Part shown: positions 1 through 10,900 of the stretch, one piece after another
How positions within the stretch are numbered: position 1 is the first letter of the stretch
How the letters are laid out: the number at the start of each line of letters is the position of its first letter
Assembly: GCA_963784805.1 (NCBI GenBank)
Contig: CAWASR010000025.1
Span: forward strand, 1-64,000
Length of the DNA: 64,000 nt
From: Roseiarcus sp963784805
Lineage (GTDB): Bacteria > Pseudomonadota > Alphaproteobacteria > Rhizobiales > Beijerinckiaceae
Reading direction: 5' to 3'
The notes under the pieces: generated by a model
Databases searched by the model: none
Told to the model about the DNA's origin: nothing
What the model saw: only the letters and a program-made list of their open reading frames with translations
Made by a program: the position numbers and the translations under genes

Positions 1-181
1 CGGGATCGCGCGGCTAAGGCCAGCCCCGCCATTTTCGGCCGCATTTTGAGGGATTTCAAGCGGTTGCGGCGACAATTCGTTCCGATCGCAACTCCCAAGC
101 TGCCGGTTAGCGGGCGAGGGGTAATCAGGTCGCGGCGCCGGGAAAGAAAATATCGCATGCTCCCCTTGCGGGACGGAGGAA
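1..181. other. Left-edge non-coding stretch
   Basis: No reading frame here has a credible ribosome site or family resemblance. A frame opening at 46 runs through the operator and into the PadR gene in another phase, so it is treated as a shadow. Nothing else is seen. Confidence 0.5.
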
Positions 182-220
182 AAGATATATCTTCTGCAAG
201 ACATATCTTGATATGTCTTG
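182..220. promoter_or_regulatory. Palindromic operator cluster upstream of the PadR gene
   Basis: Two palindromes lie side by side. A perfect 12-bp palindrome AAGATATATCTT covers 182-193. A perfect 10-bp inverted repeat (CAAGACATAT at 197-206, ATATGTCTTG at 211-220) has a 4-base spacer CTTG. They are strikingly AT-rich for this genome and end 19 bp before the start codon. PadR-family repressors usually bind such palindromes in their own promoter, so autoregulation is the natural reading; binding is inferred. Confidence 0.7.
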
Positions 221-239
221 ACACCACAGGAGTAAAACA

Positions 240-809
240 ATGTTCTTTCGTCATTTTGACGATCAAATTCGCCACGGCTGCGGCCATCACAGTTTCGGGC
301 CCGGGTCCTTTCGCGGCTGGCGGGGACGCGGCGGCGGGGCCGGCGGGCGCGAGCGCCGGATGTTCGACGGCGGCGAGCTGAGGCTCGTGATTCTTGCGCT
401 GGTGGCTGAAAAGCCCCGGTACGGCTACGAGATCATCAAGGACCTCGGCGAGCGGGTCGGGGGCGATTACAGCCCGAGCCCGGGCGTGGTCTATCCGACG
501 CTGACAATGCTCGAGGAGATGGGCTACGCTACAGCGAGCCAGGACCAGGCGGGGCGCAAACTCTATACGTTGGCCCCCGAGGGCGAAAAGACCGTCGCCG
601 AAAACAAGGCCCAGATCGACGCCATTTTCGCCCGCTTCGGCGACGACGACGAACAGCGGTATGCCCGGTTCATTTCGGTCAAGCGCGCGATGCTGAACCT
701 GCGCGCCGCCCTTCGCGTTCGGCTGCGCGGCCGCGCCGCCACGCCGGAGCAGATCCAGGCGGTGGTCGACGCGCTCGACGCCGCGGCGAAGACGATCGAG
801 CGGATCTGA
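240..809 (+). CDS. PadR family transcriptional regulator
   Basis: A DNA-binding repressor of the PadR family. After a Gly/Arg/His-rich N-terminal extension of about 40 residues comes the typical winged helix, with LRLVILALVAEKPRYGYEII (residues 47-66) and the SPGVVYPTLTMLEEMGY recognition and wing segment, followed by the LYTLAPEGE wing end. A C-terminal helical arm should mediate dimerisation. The ATG at 240 has an AGGAG ribosome site at 228-232; an internal ATG at 360 would remove the basic tail. The upstream palindromes suggest autorepression. No transporter or detoxification gene follows directly, so the regulated target is unknown. The His/Gly tail could bind metal, which is speculation. 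Confidence 0.9.
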   Translation: MFFRHFDDQIRHGCGHHSFGPGSFRGWRGRGGGAGGRERRMFDGGELRLVILALVAEKPRYGYEIIKDLGERVGGDYSPSPGVVYPTLTMLEEMGYATASQDQAGRKLYTLAPEGEKTVAENKAQIDAIFARFGDDDEQRYARFISVKRAMLNLRAALRVRLRGRAATPEQIQAVVDALDAAAKTIERI

Positions 810-1333
810 TCCGGCGAAGCCGCCTGACGTCTCGGCGCCGCCTGGCCGCGATTGACGGCGCAAGTTCTGGGCCCCCGTTCGATCGCACCGCCGCAGCAGC
901 GCCTTCGCGAACGCGGGATCCTGCAACGCCGGGGAATCCTGCGGATTTCCTCGGAGCTTTCGACAGCCTTGCTCTCGCGAAGCTTGAGGGCGGCGCGCGC
1001 TCCCGGCGCATGACGGACTTCCGATCGGCCAGGCGGCGCAGGCGCCAATCCGCCGCCGCCGCATGATCTCCGCGGCGGGTCGTCGCAAAAAGGCGTAGCC
1101 GGCTCGTCAGGAGCGCGCTGACGCCCTGTCGCACTTTTGTCTGGAGCCAACACGCGCGGGCCGGCGTTCCGCAAAGTCGGGGCCAGCAACCGACGGCGTT
1201 GTGTCCCGAAAGTCACGCCTTGCAAAAAAAAATCCAGAGTTAGCGGTTGCGAATCTCGTCGCCATTGTGTCAACGTTGTGGCTTCCGTAAGGTAAGCTAA
1301 GCGCAATGATTCGAACGTCGGGAATGGGGACTC
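810..1333. other. Intergenic region, no gene recognised
   Basis: About 520 bp between the PadR gene and the IalB-type gene. Several overlapping frames exist on the minus strand, but they are Arg/Ala/Pro-rich in the way expected of high-GC shadow frames, and none has a convincing start. A run of nine A residues lies near 1226-1234. The promoter for the next gene should be in the last 100 bp; no clear -35/-10 pair can be named. Confidence 0.4.
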
Positions 1334-1927
1334 ATGCGGGCAGCATTGATAGCAGTCGCGACCGCGCAGGTACTTGCAATTGCAACGGTCGCGATTGCGC
1401 AGGAGCGCGCGCCCGCCGGCGCGTCGGGGGAGTCGAAGCAAAAGGCGGCGTCGAAGGCCGGGGCCGCGGCGCCGGATCGGACGACGGAGACCTTCGGCGA
1501 CTGGTCGATCGTGTGCTCGGCGCCGGGCGCCGGCGCGAGCCAGAAGGTCTGCGAGGTCGACACCTCGGTGATTGTGCGCGGGCAGTCAGCGCCATTTTCG
1601 CGAATCGCCATCCTGCGCTCGGGGAAGGACAAGCCGGCCCGCGTCATTGCGCTTGTCCCAGTCAATGTCTCGATAGCGCCAGGGGTCAAGATCGAAATCG
1701 ACGCGGGAAAGTCCGCGATCGAGCTGCCTTTCAAGTCATGCGTTCCGTCGGCTTGTGTCGCCGAGGCCGAATTGAGCAAGGAAGAGATCCAGGCGTTTCG
1801 CGCGCCAGCGAAGGCGGCGGGTCAACTTACGGTGGTCGACGCCTCGGGCAAACCCGCGACGCTGCAACTGTCCTTGCGCGGGCTGAACGAGGCGCTCGAA
1901 GTCTATTTCAAACAGCAGGACAAGTGA
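1334..1927 (+). CDS. Invasion-associated locus B (IalB) family protein
   Basis: A small exported protein with an N-terminal signal sequence (hydrophobic residues 4-22, ending AIAQ), an Ala/Lys-rich linker, then the family signature TETFGDWSIVC near residues 51-61. Two further Cys (SCVPSAC) are placed as in other members, where they probably form a disulphide. IalB of Bartonella is linked to erythrocyte invasion, but the family is widespread in free-living alphaproteobacteria and its molecular role is unsettled. The gene ends 48 bp before the giant autotransporter on the same strand, so the two may be co-transcribed. The family call is firm; the function is not. Confidence 0.85.
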   Translation: MRAALIAVATAQVLAIATVAIAQERAPAGASGESKQKAASKAGAAAPDRTTETFGDWSIVCSAPGAGASQKVCEVDTSVIVRGQSAPFSRIAILRSGKDKPARVIALVPVNVSIAPGVKIEIDAGKSAIELPFKSCVPSACVAEAELSKEEIQAFRAPAKAAGQLTVVDASGKPATLQLSLRGLNEALEVYFKQQDK

Positions 1928-1975
1928 TTTTGCGGGCGTGACCGGCGTGTTCGTCAAGTGAGCGGGGAAGAACAG

Positions 1976-4900
1976 ATGGGGCGGAGCGAAACGATTCAGC
2001 GAAGGGCCTTGAGTGGCGGCTTCCGCTCCTTTGGAGCTATCGGGAAGCTTGCGGCCGGTATTTTTCTCGCAATCGGCTTCTTGACGCTGATCGGCGCCGC
2101 TCCGGCCGAGGCTGGATGCGTTCTGAACGGAACGACCTACACATGCACCGGCGACCTTCCGGGATCCTGGAATTTCAACACGTCTTCGGGCATCAACGAT
2201 CTCGAGATCAACAACGTCACCACGGGGCCCAGCCAGACCAGCTTGCAGGGGGTTGGGAACGCTCAGTCGGGCAGTGGGGCGAGCGGCCAAGCTCAATATG
2301 CATGCCAGATCACCGACACTGGCGCGAACCCTTCCGGCGCTTCCTGCGCCATCAATAATGCCGTTCAGCCTCCGACCTGCACCCCGACCAACGGCACCAA
2401 TCAGACGGCGGCCTGCGTGGCGAGCGCAACGTCGCCATCAGGAACCGGTCCCTCCGGGAATTCTGGTCCGATAGTGACTGTCCGTGTCGTCGCGCCGACG
2501 AGCGGCGCGGTGACCGTGGGCGGCGCCAGCGCAATTAGCCCGCCCGTCGCCGTCTTCGGCATCTCCACCGGGTCAAAAGGCGGCAACGGCGGCGGCGCCA
2601 CACTGATCGGCGACGGCGGCAACGGCGGCCCCGGCGTCGACGGCGGTCCTGTGACGGTCGGTTTCACGGGCCAGTTGGTCAGTGGAAACCAGGGCGGCCT
2701 TCTGGCGCAGACTGTGGGCGGCGCCGGCGGCGACGGCGGCAGCGGCGGGTCCCTCGGAGGCACCGGCGGGAGTGGCGGGCCGGGCGGATTCGGCAACACT
2801 GCGACGGCCAATTTCGTCGCCGGCTCGATCACCCTCGGGGGCACGGGCGACGTCGGGATCACGGCGATCAGCCAGGGCGGCAACGGCGGCAGCGGCGCCG
2901 GCGGCGGGTTCTTCTATTCAGGCGGCGGCGGCAGCAATCCTGCCGGTCAGGCCGGAACGGCCCGGGTCAATACCGCCCCCGGCACCTCGATTTCGACCAC
3001 TGGGGACTACGGCATCGGCATCGCCGCGTACAGCATCGGCGGCGCCGGCGGCAGCGGCGGCGGCGGTTTCGGCCTGTTCTATTCGGGCGGCGGCAGCGGC
3101 AGCACTGGCGGCAATGGCGGGACAGTCGACGTCACCGCCGCCAGCAACATAACGACTTCTGGTCAATCCGCGTTTGGCATTATCGGCCAGTCGATCGGCG
3201 GCGGCGGCGGCAACGCCGGCAGCACGTCGGGGATTGTGGCGCTCGGAGCGTCTGGGCAGGCCGGCGGAGACGGCGCAACAGTCCAAATCAGGAACGCCGG
3301 CCAAATCACGACGTCTGGATTGTACTCGATCGGAATTGTCGGGCAATCGATTGGCGGCGGCGGCGGCAACGGCAGCGGAGCCGGCGGTCTGGTTGCGATC
3401 GGCGGAAGCGGCAGCGCCGGCGGCAACGGCGGATCCGTGACGATCCAAAATTTGGGCGCGGTCAGCACGATTGGAACGCAAGCTTTCGGCATCGAGGCGC
3501 AGTCGATTGGCGGCGGCGGCGGCAACGGCGGCGGCTCCGGCGGCCTTGTCTCGATCGGCGCGAGCGGGAGCGGCGGCGCGAATGGCGGCGCGGCGCAAGC
3601 CGACAACTTCAACGCGGTCACCACCCAGGGCGACTACGCGACCGGCATTCTCGTTCAATCCATCGGCGGCGGCGGCGGCAATGGGACGTCTTCGGCCGGC
3701 CTCGTGGCGATCGGCGGCAGCGGCAGCGGCGGCGGCATTGGCGGGCAAGTCACGGCTTCGAACTCGGGCCAGGTCACCACGCACGGCTTCTTCGCCGATG
3801 CGATCGAGGCGCAGTCGATCGGCGGCGGCGGCGGCAACGGCGGGAGTTCGGCCGGATTCGTCGCCCTGGGCGGGAACGGCTCGGGGACGTCGACCGGCGG
3901 CGTCGTGAACGTGACCAACGAAGGATCGCTTTTTACCTACGGTTCCAGTTCGACCGGCATCCTGGCGCAATCGATCGGCGGCGGCGGCGGCAACGGCGGC
4001 AAGTCGGGCGGCGTGTTCTCGTTTGGCGGCTCCGGCGGCTCCGGCGCGAACGGCGACACGGTCACCGTCACCAACGGCGGCAATATCACCACGGGCCTTA
4101 CTGCGGGCTCGACCCAATCGCCGGGCATCCTTGCGCAGTCGGTCGGCGGCGGCGGCGGCAACGGCGGCGGGGCGATTTCCGCCGGCCCGCTCGCGGTCGC
4201 TTTCGGCGGCGGGGGCGGCGAGGCGGGCAACGGCACAACGGTTCAGGTGCTGCGCGACAATTCCAACGCGGCGCTGGCGACAGCGTACAATATCGTGACG
4301 TCTGGCGAAGCCTCTTCGGCGATCATCGCGCAGTCGATCGGCGGCGGCGGCGGCAACGGCGGGTTCGCTGTGGCCGCCGGCGTCGGCGGTCCATTCAGCG
4401 TGGCCATTGGCGTCGCCGGCGCCGGCGGCGGGGGCGGCAGCGCCGGCAGCGTCGAAGTCGACACCAAGGGAGCGCTGCAGACCCTTGGCGGCAGCTCCGA
4501 CGGCATTCTCGCGCAATCGATCGGCGGCGGCGGCGGCAACGGCGGTTTCTCGGTCGCCGCGAGCGTCAGTCTGGGAGTCTCGGCGTCGGTCGGCGTCGGC
4601 GGTTCGGGCGGTACGGGCGGCGGCGCTTCCACCGTAACCGTGTCGAGCCTCAGCAGCATCACGACTTCCGGGGTCAGTTCTTCCGACATATCGGCGCAAT
4701 CCGTGGGCGGCGGCGGCGGCAACGGGGGCTTCGCCGTGGGCGCTTCGGCGGGATTGGTCGGGGTCGGGGTCGGCGTTGGCGGCTCGGGCGGCAACGGCGG
4801 CGCGGCCAGCGACGTGAGCGTGGCCAGCGTAGGCAACGATGTGACGCTCGGCGCGAACTCGACCGCGATTTCCGCCCAGTCGATTGGCGGCGGCGGCGGC

Positions 4901-7900
4901 AATGGCGGATTCGCGGTTGCCGGCTCGATCGGCGCCGGCGGGGTCAGCGTCGGCGTCGGCGGCCACGGGAGCACGGGGGGCGTCGCAGGCAACGCAAGCG
5001 TCGACAGCTCCGGCGCCGTCATGACTTCCGGCGACAATTCCGACGGCATTCTTGCGCAGTCGATCGGCGGCGGCGGCGGCAATGGCGGGTTTTCGGCCGC
5101 TGGATCGATTGGGATAGCCGGGGCCGTGTCAGTCGGCGTCGGCGGGTCCGGCGGCGGCGGTCAGAGCGCCGGCAACGCCAGCGTCTACGCCGACGGCGGC
5201 GGGCAAAGCCTCTCTGTGAACGGGTATGGTTCCGGCTGGACGCTGGTGACCGAGGGCGCGAATTCCGCCGGCGTCGTCGCGCAGTCGATCGGCGGCGGCG
5301 GCGGCAACGGCGGCTTCGCCGGAACCGCGGCGCTTTCCGGGGGCCTGAGCATCGGGGTGTCGCTCGGAGGCTCTGGCGGAGGCGGCGGCAACGCCGGAAC
5401 GGCGCTGGTCGAGAGCGGCTACAACCGGCCGCTCCCCAACAATATCCTCACCCTCGGCGATTTCTCCTCGGGCGTCATCTCCCAGTCGATCGGCGGCGGC
5501 GGCGGCGACGGCGGGTGGGCCGGATCGCTCAGCGGCGCCATCGGCCCGGGCGGCGCGGTCGCGGTCACCTTGGGCGGCTCGGGCGGCAACGGCGGGCTCG
5601 GCCAGAACGCGAGCGCTTACAGCGTCGGCAATATCACGACGGCCGGCAACGTGTCGGACGGCGTCTTGGTTCAATCGGTCGGCGGCAGCGGCGGCAACGG
5701 CGGCATGAGCGTCGCTCTCAGCTTGACCACCGGCACCGTCGCCGGGGCGGTAGCGATCGGCGGCACCGGCGGCGGAGGCAATAACGGCGCAGCCGCGACC
5801 TTGTCCAGCAACGGCGAGATTCTCACCTACGGACAGCAGTCGAACGGCCTGTTCGCGCAGTCGGTCGGCGGCGGCGGCGGCAACGGCGGCTTTGCGGGCT
5901 CAGGTTCCCTGGGGGTGGTCGGGGCGGCGGTCTCGGTCGGCGGGTCCGGCGCCGGCGGCGGCAACGCCTCGAACGTCAACCTCACCAATATCGGCGATAT
6001 CACGACTACCGGCAATCAGGCGAGCGCGATCATCGCCCAGTCGGTCGGCGGCGGCGGCGGCAACGGCGGCTCGACGATCGGCCTGGCGTTCGGAGCGGCT
6101 GGCGTCTCCGCCGCGGTCGGCGGCGGCGGCGGAGCGGGCGGCAGCTCGATTTCCGGCGACGCGAACCCGGTCGTCGTCGTCAATTCGACCGGCAACCTGA
6201 CGACGGGCGCCGTGGGGACGCCGGGCGGTTCAAACAACGACGCCTATGGCATTCTCGCACAATCGATCGGCGGCGGCGGCGGCAACGGCGGCTTTGCGGG
6301 TTCGGCATCGCTCGGCGGGTTGGCGGCGATCGCGGTCGGCGTGGGCGGGACAGGCGGCGGCGGCGGGTCGGCCGGCGCGGTGCAGGTCACCAGCGCCGGC
6401 GATATCTCGACTGTGTTCGACAATTCAAGCGGCATCGAGGCGCAGTCGGTCGGCGGCGGCGGCGGCAACGGCGGCTTCAGCGTCGCGCTGAGCGCTTCGG
6501 GCTCGTTTGAGGATATCGGCGGTTCGGTCGCGGTCTCCGTGGGCGGCTTCGGCGGCGTCGCGGGAACCGCCTCGGACGTCGCGGTCACCAGCACCGGAAC
6601 CATCCTGACCCAGGGTTTCAACTCGAACGGCATCGAGGCGCAGTCGATCGGCGGCGGCGGCGGCAATGGCGGATTTTCCGTCGGCGCTTCGGCCTCGATC
6701 GGCCTCGTCGGCATCGGCGTTTCGGTCGGCGGCTTCGGCGCTGGCGGAGGCGCGGCGGGAACAGTGGCGGTCAGCAGCTACGGCGCGGGCCTCAACGTGC
6801 TGCCGACGGCCGGACAAATCACGCTCGAGACGACCGGCAACAATTCGAACGGCATTCTCGCCCAGTCGCTTGGCGGCGGCGGCGGCAACGGCGGTTTCTC
6901 GGTCGCCGGCGGCGTTGGCCTGGGCGGTGGGGGCCTCGGGGTTTCGGTCGGCGGTTTCGGCGCTGGCGGCGGGAACGCCAGCACGGTCAGCGTGACCAGC
7001 TACAACAACATCTTGACCGTTGGCGTCAACTCGAACGGCATTGCGGCGCAGTCGCTTGGCGGCGGCGGCGGCAATGGCGGATTCTCGGTCGCAGTCGGGG
7101 GCGGCGCGGAGTTTGGCGGTTCGGTTTCGGTCGGCGGTTTTGCTCTGGACGGCGGCGGATCGGGCAGCACGGTTGCGGTCGGCAGTTTTGGAACGATTCA
7201 GACCATCGGCGACAATTCGAACGGCATCCTCGCGCAGTCAGTCGGCGGCGGCGGCGGCAATGGCGGCTTCTCGGTGTCGGGGGCGATTGGCGGATCCGCG
7301 GGAATCGGCGCGAGCGTCGGCGGTTTTGGAGCGAACGGGGGCGTCGGCGCGGGCGTCACGGTCAATAGCTACGGCGCCGGGAGCGGCGTGTTGCCAACGT
7401 CCGGCGTTGCGACGCTTTACACGGCCGGAGCCAATTCGAACGGCATTCTCGCGCAGTCGATCGGCGGCGGCGGCGGCAATGGCGGTTTCTCGGCCGGCCT
7501 CGGGGGGGCTGGCGCCGTCGGCGTCGGCGTTTCCGTCGGCGGCTTCGGCGCGGGCGGCGGGGCCGCGGGCACGGTCGACGTGACGAGCTACAACAACATC
7601 GTCACAAATGGCTTCCAGTCCAATGGCGTCGAGGCGCAATCGCTCGGCGGCGGCGGCGGCAACGGCGGCTTCTCGGTCGCGGCCGGGGGCGGCGGCGAGT
7701 TTGGCGGCTCGGTTTCGGTCGGCGGATTTGGCGGCGGCGCCGGTTCGGCGAGCGCGGTCACGGTCGATAGTTTTGGTACGATCGCGACCTTCGGCGGCAA
7801 TTCGAACGGCATCGAGGCGCAGTCGCTCGGCGGCGGCGGCGGCAATGGCGGATTTTCGGCGGCGGCGGGGATCGGCGGAACGGCGGGCGTCGGCGTGAGC

Positions 7901-10900
7901 GTCGGCGGTTTCGGAGCGGGCGGGGGCGATGGCGCGGGGGTCACGGTTGAAAGCTACGGCGCCGGCTTTGACGTGTTTCCGACGACCGGCGCCGCGACGC
8001 TTTACACGGCCGGAGCCAATTCGAACGGCATTCTCGCGCAGTCGATCGGCGGCGGCGGCGGCAACGGCGGATTTTCCATCGGCGGCGGGGCGGCGGGCAC
8101 GGTCGGCATCGGCGTTTCAGTCGGCGGTTTTGGCGCGGGCGGCGGAGCCGCCGGGGCCGTGGACGTGACGAGCTACAACAACATCGTCACAAATGGCTTC
8201 CAGTCCAACGGCATCCTTGCGCAGTCGCTCGGCGGCGGCGGCGGCAACGGCGGCCTCTCGGTCGGGGCGTCGGCCGGGGGCGACTTCGCCGGTTCTGTTT
8301 CGGTCGGCGGATTCGGCGGCGGCGCCGGCAACGCCAGCACGGTTTTGGTCGATAGCTTCGGAACGATCTCGACCCTTGGCGACAATTCCAACGGCGTCGC
8401 GGCGCAGTCGATCGGCGGCAAGGGCGGCAACGGCGGCATGTCCGTGGCGGGGGCGCTCTCCGCCGGAACGGCGGGCGCCGGCCTGAGCGTCGGCGGTTTT
8501 GGATCGGGCGGGGGCGCCGGCGCGGGCGTGACGGTCGCCAGCTACGGCGCGGGCCTAAATGTGTTTCCGACGGCGGGGGATACGACCCTTTCCACGGTTG
8601 GGGCGAATTCGAACGGCATTCTCGCGCAGTCGATCGGCGGCGGCGGCGGCAACGGCGGCTTTTCCATCGGCGGCGGCCTCGCGCTGGGCGGGGCCGGCAT
8701 CGGCGTTTCCGTCGGCGGTTTCGGCGGGAGCGGGGGAATCGCCAGCACGGTCGACGTGACCAGCTACAACAACATCGCCACAACGGGTTTCCAGTCCAAT
8801 GGCGTCGAGGCGCAGTCGCTCGGCGGCGGCGGCGGCAACGGCGGGTTCTCGGTGGCTGCCTCGGCCGGGGACGATTTTGCCGGCTCGCTTTCGGTCGGCG
8901 GCTTCGGGGGCGGAGGCGGAGCAGCGGGCGACGCCACCGTCAATTCATTTGGCGCCCTGCTGACGAACGGCGAGGCCTCCAACGGCGTGCTCGCCCAGTC
9001 GATCGGCGGCGGGGGCGGCAATGGCGGCTTCTCGGTTTCCGGCAGTTTCACCCTCGGCCAGGCCGGCCTCGCCGCCAGCCTCGGTGGATTCGGCGGCGGC
9101 GGCGGAACGGCGGGCAATGTCATCGTCGACAGCAACCTTGGCACGGCCTTGGCGAATAACAATGCGACCATCGAAACGACGGGGCAGAGCGCCAACGGCA
9201 TCGAGGCGCAATCGATTGGCGGGGGCGGCGGCAACGGCGGCTTCTCCGGAGGCTTCACGGCGACCGCGGGCGCCAAGGCGTCGCTGTCGCTTAGCGTCGG
9301 CGGCTTTGGCGGGACCGGCAACACAGCCGGGTCCGTGACGGTGGGGAGCATCGACAACATCCTCACTGAGGGCCAGGGATCGAACGGCTTTCTCGCCCAG
9401 TCGATCGGCGGCGCGGGCGGCAACGGCGGCTTCAGTTTCGCCGGGACGCTGGCGTTCCCCGAAGGCAACAGCCTGAACCTGGCCGCGTCGCTCGGCGGTT
9501 TCGGCGGAAGCGGCGGCGACGCCGGGACCGTGGGCGTGTCTTCGACGGGAACCGTCTTGACCGAGGCCAATCTGGCGAACGGCCTGGTCGCGCAATCGCT
9601 GGGCGGCGGGGGCGGCAACGGCGGGATCAGCGTCGCCGGCAACTTCGATTTCGCCAGCCAGAACAGCGTGCCGTCGATCACGGCTTCCGTCGGCGGTTTC
9701 GGCGGTCCCGGAGGCACGGGCAATACCGTCACGGTGACGCGCGCCGGCGACACGATGACGATGGGCGACTATTCCATCGGCATTCTCGCAGAGTCGATTG
9801 GCGGGGGCGGCGGCAGCGGCGGGCTGAGCGTCGCCGGTTCGATCGGCGGGACGGACGCGAAACAGATTACCGCGTCTCTCGGCGGTTTCGGCGGCGCCGG
9901 CAGCAACGCCGGGGACGTCAACGTCATGAACACAGGGAATATCACGACGGGCACGGAGTCGATTCAAACTCAGTATGTGATCGTCCCTGGCGACCCATTC
10001 GGGCCGACAGAGCCCGGATCCCCGACCGAACAGGTCAAGGTTGTCACGGGATTTTATTCGAGCGGCATTCTCGCGCAGTCGATCGGCGGCGGCGGCGGCA
10101 ACGGCGGGTTCGCGTTCAGCGGGTCTGTTGGCCCGGTCGGCGAGAAAACCAGCGTCAACCTCGGTGTCACGGTCGGCGGTTTCGGCGGCTCCGGCGGATT
10201 TGCTGGCAATGTCAGCGTGGCCGACGCCGGCCAGATCACCACGTTCGGCGACGAGGCCAACGGCATCTATGCACAGTCGATCGGCGGGGGCGGCGGCAAC
10301 GGCGGATCTGCGATAACGGGCCAGATTGCAGCGGGCGACCCGAATTCGGGCGGCAAATCGATCAATGTCGCCGTGTCAGTCGGCGGATTTGGCGGGAGCG
10401 GCAACGTTGCGGGCACGGTAACTGTCGACCAGACGGGCGGGATTGCGACTTTCGGCGCCGGCGCGAACGGTATTCTTGCGCAGTCGATCGGCGGAGGGGG
10501 CGGGAGCGGGGGAGGCGCGAACTCGCTGTCGCTACAGCTCTCGACAGCTTGCACCAACAGCACTGTCGCCAAGGTCAGCTCGTTGTGCACGCCGAGCAAA
10601 AATCCCCCGAGCGTCAACGTCCAGGTGGACGTCGGCGGTTTCGGCGGCCAGGGCGCCGACGCCAACACCGTGACGGTCGTCAATGGCGCGGCCGGGGCGG
10701 ACAACGCCATTACGACGCCCGGAGTAAACAGCCCGATCACGACGCAGGGCGATGCCTCGTCAGGCATTTACGCGCAGTCGATCGGCGGAGGCGGCGGCAA
10801 CGGCGGGCAGGCGATCGTAGGCCTCAACGGCGCTTTCCCGAACGCGAACTATGTCAGCACTGGTTTGTCGGTTGTGACCGGGTTGTTCAAGGCAAATACG

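Noticed and set aside
563..1441. Minus-strand frames in the gap after the PadR gene
   Set aside because: Arg/Pro/Ala-rich, no ribosome site, and they overlap both real neighbours.
2918..4966. Long minus-strand frame (682 codons) opposite the autotransporter
   Set aside because: It reads the GGC repeats backwards and gives a low-complexity Ala/Arg-rich chain with no ribosome site or family; the plus-strand gene explains the DNA.
4243..9753. Minus-strand Pro-rich frames with PPLPPPPP repeats
   Set aside because: These are the reverse complement of the Gly-rich passenger repeats; periodicity and composition come from the plus-strand gene.
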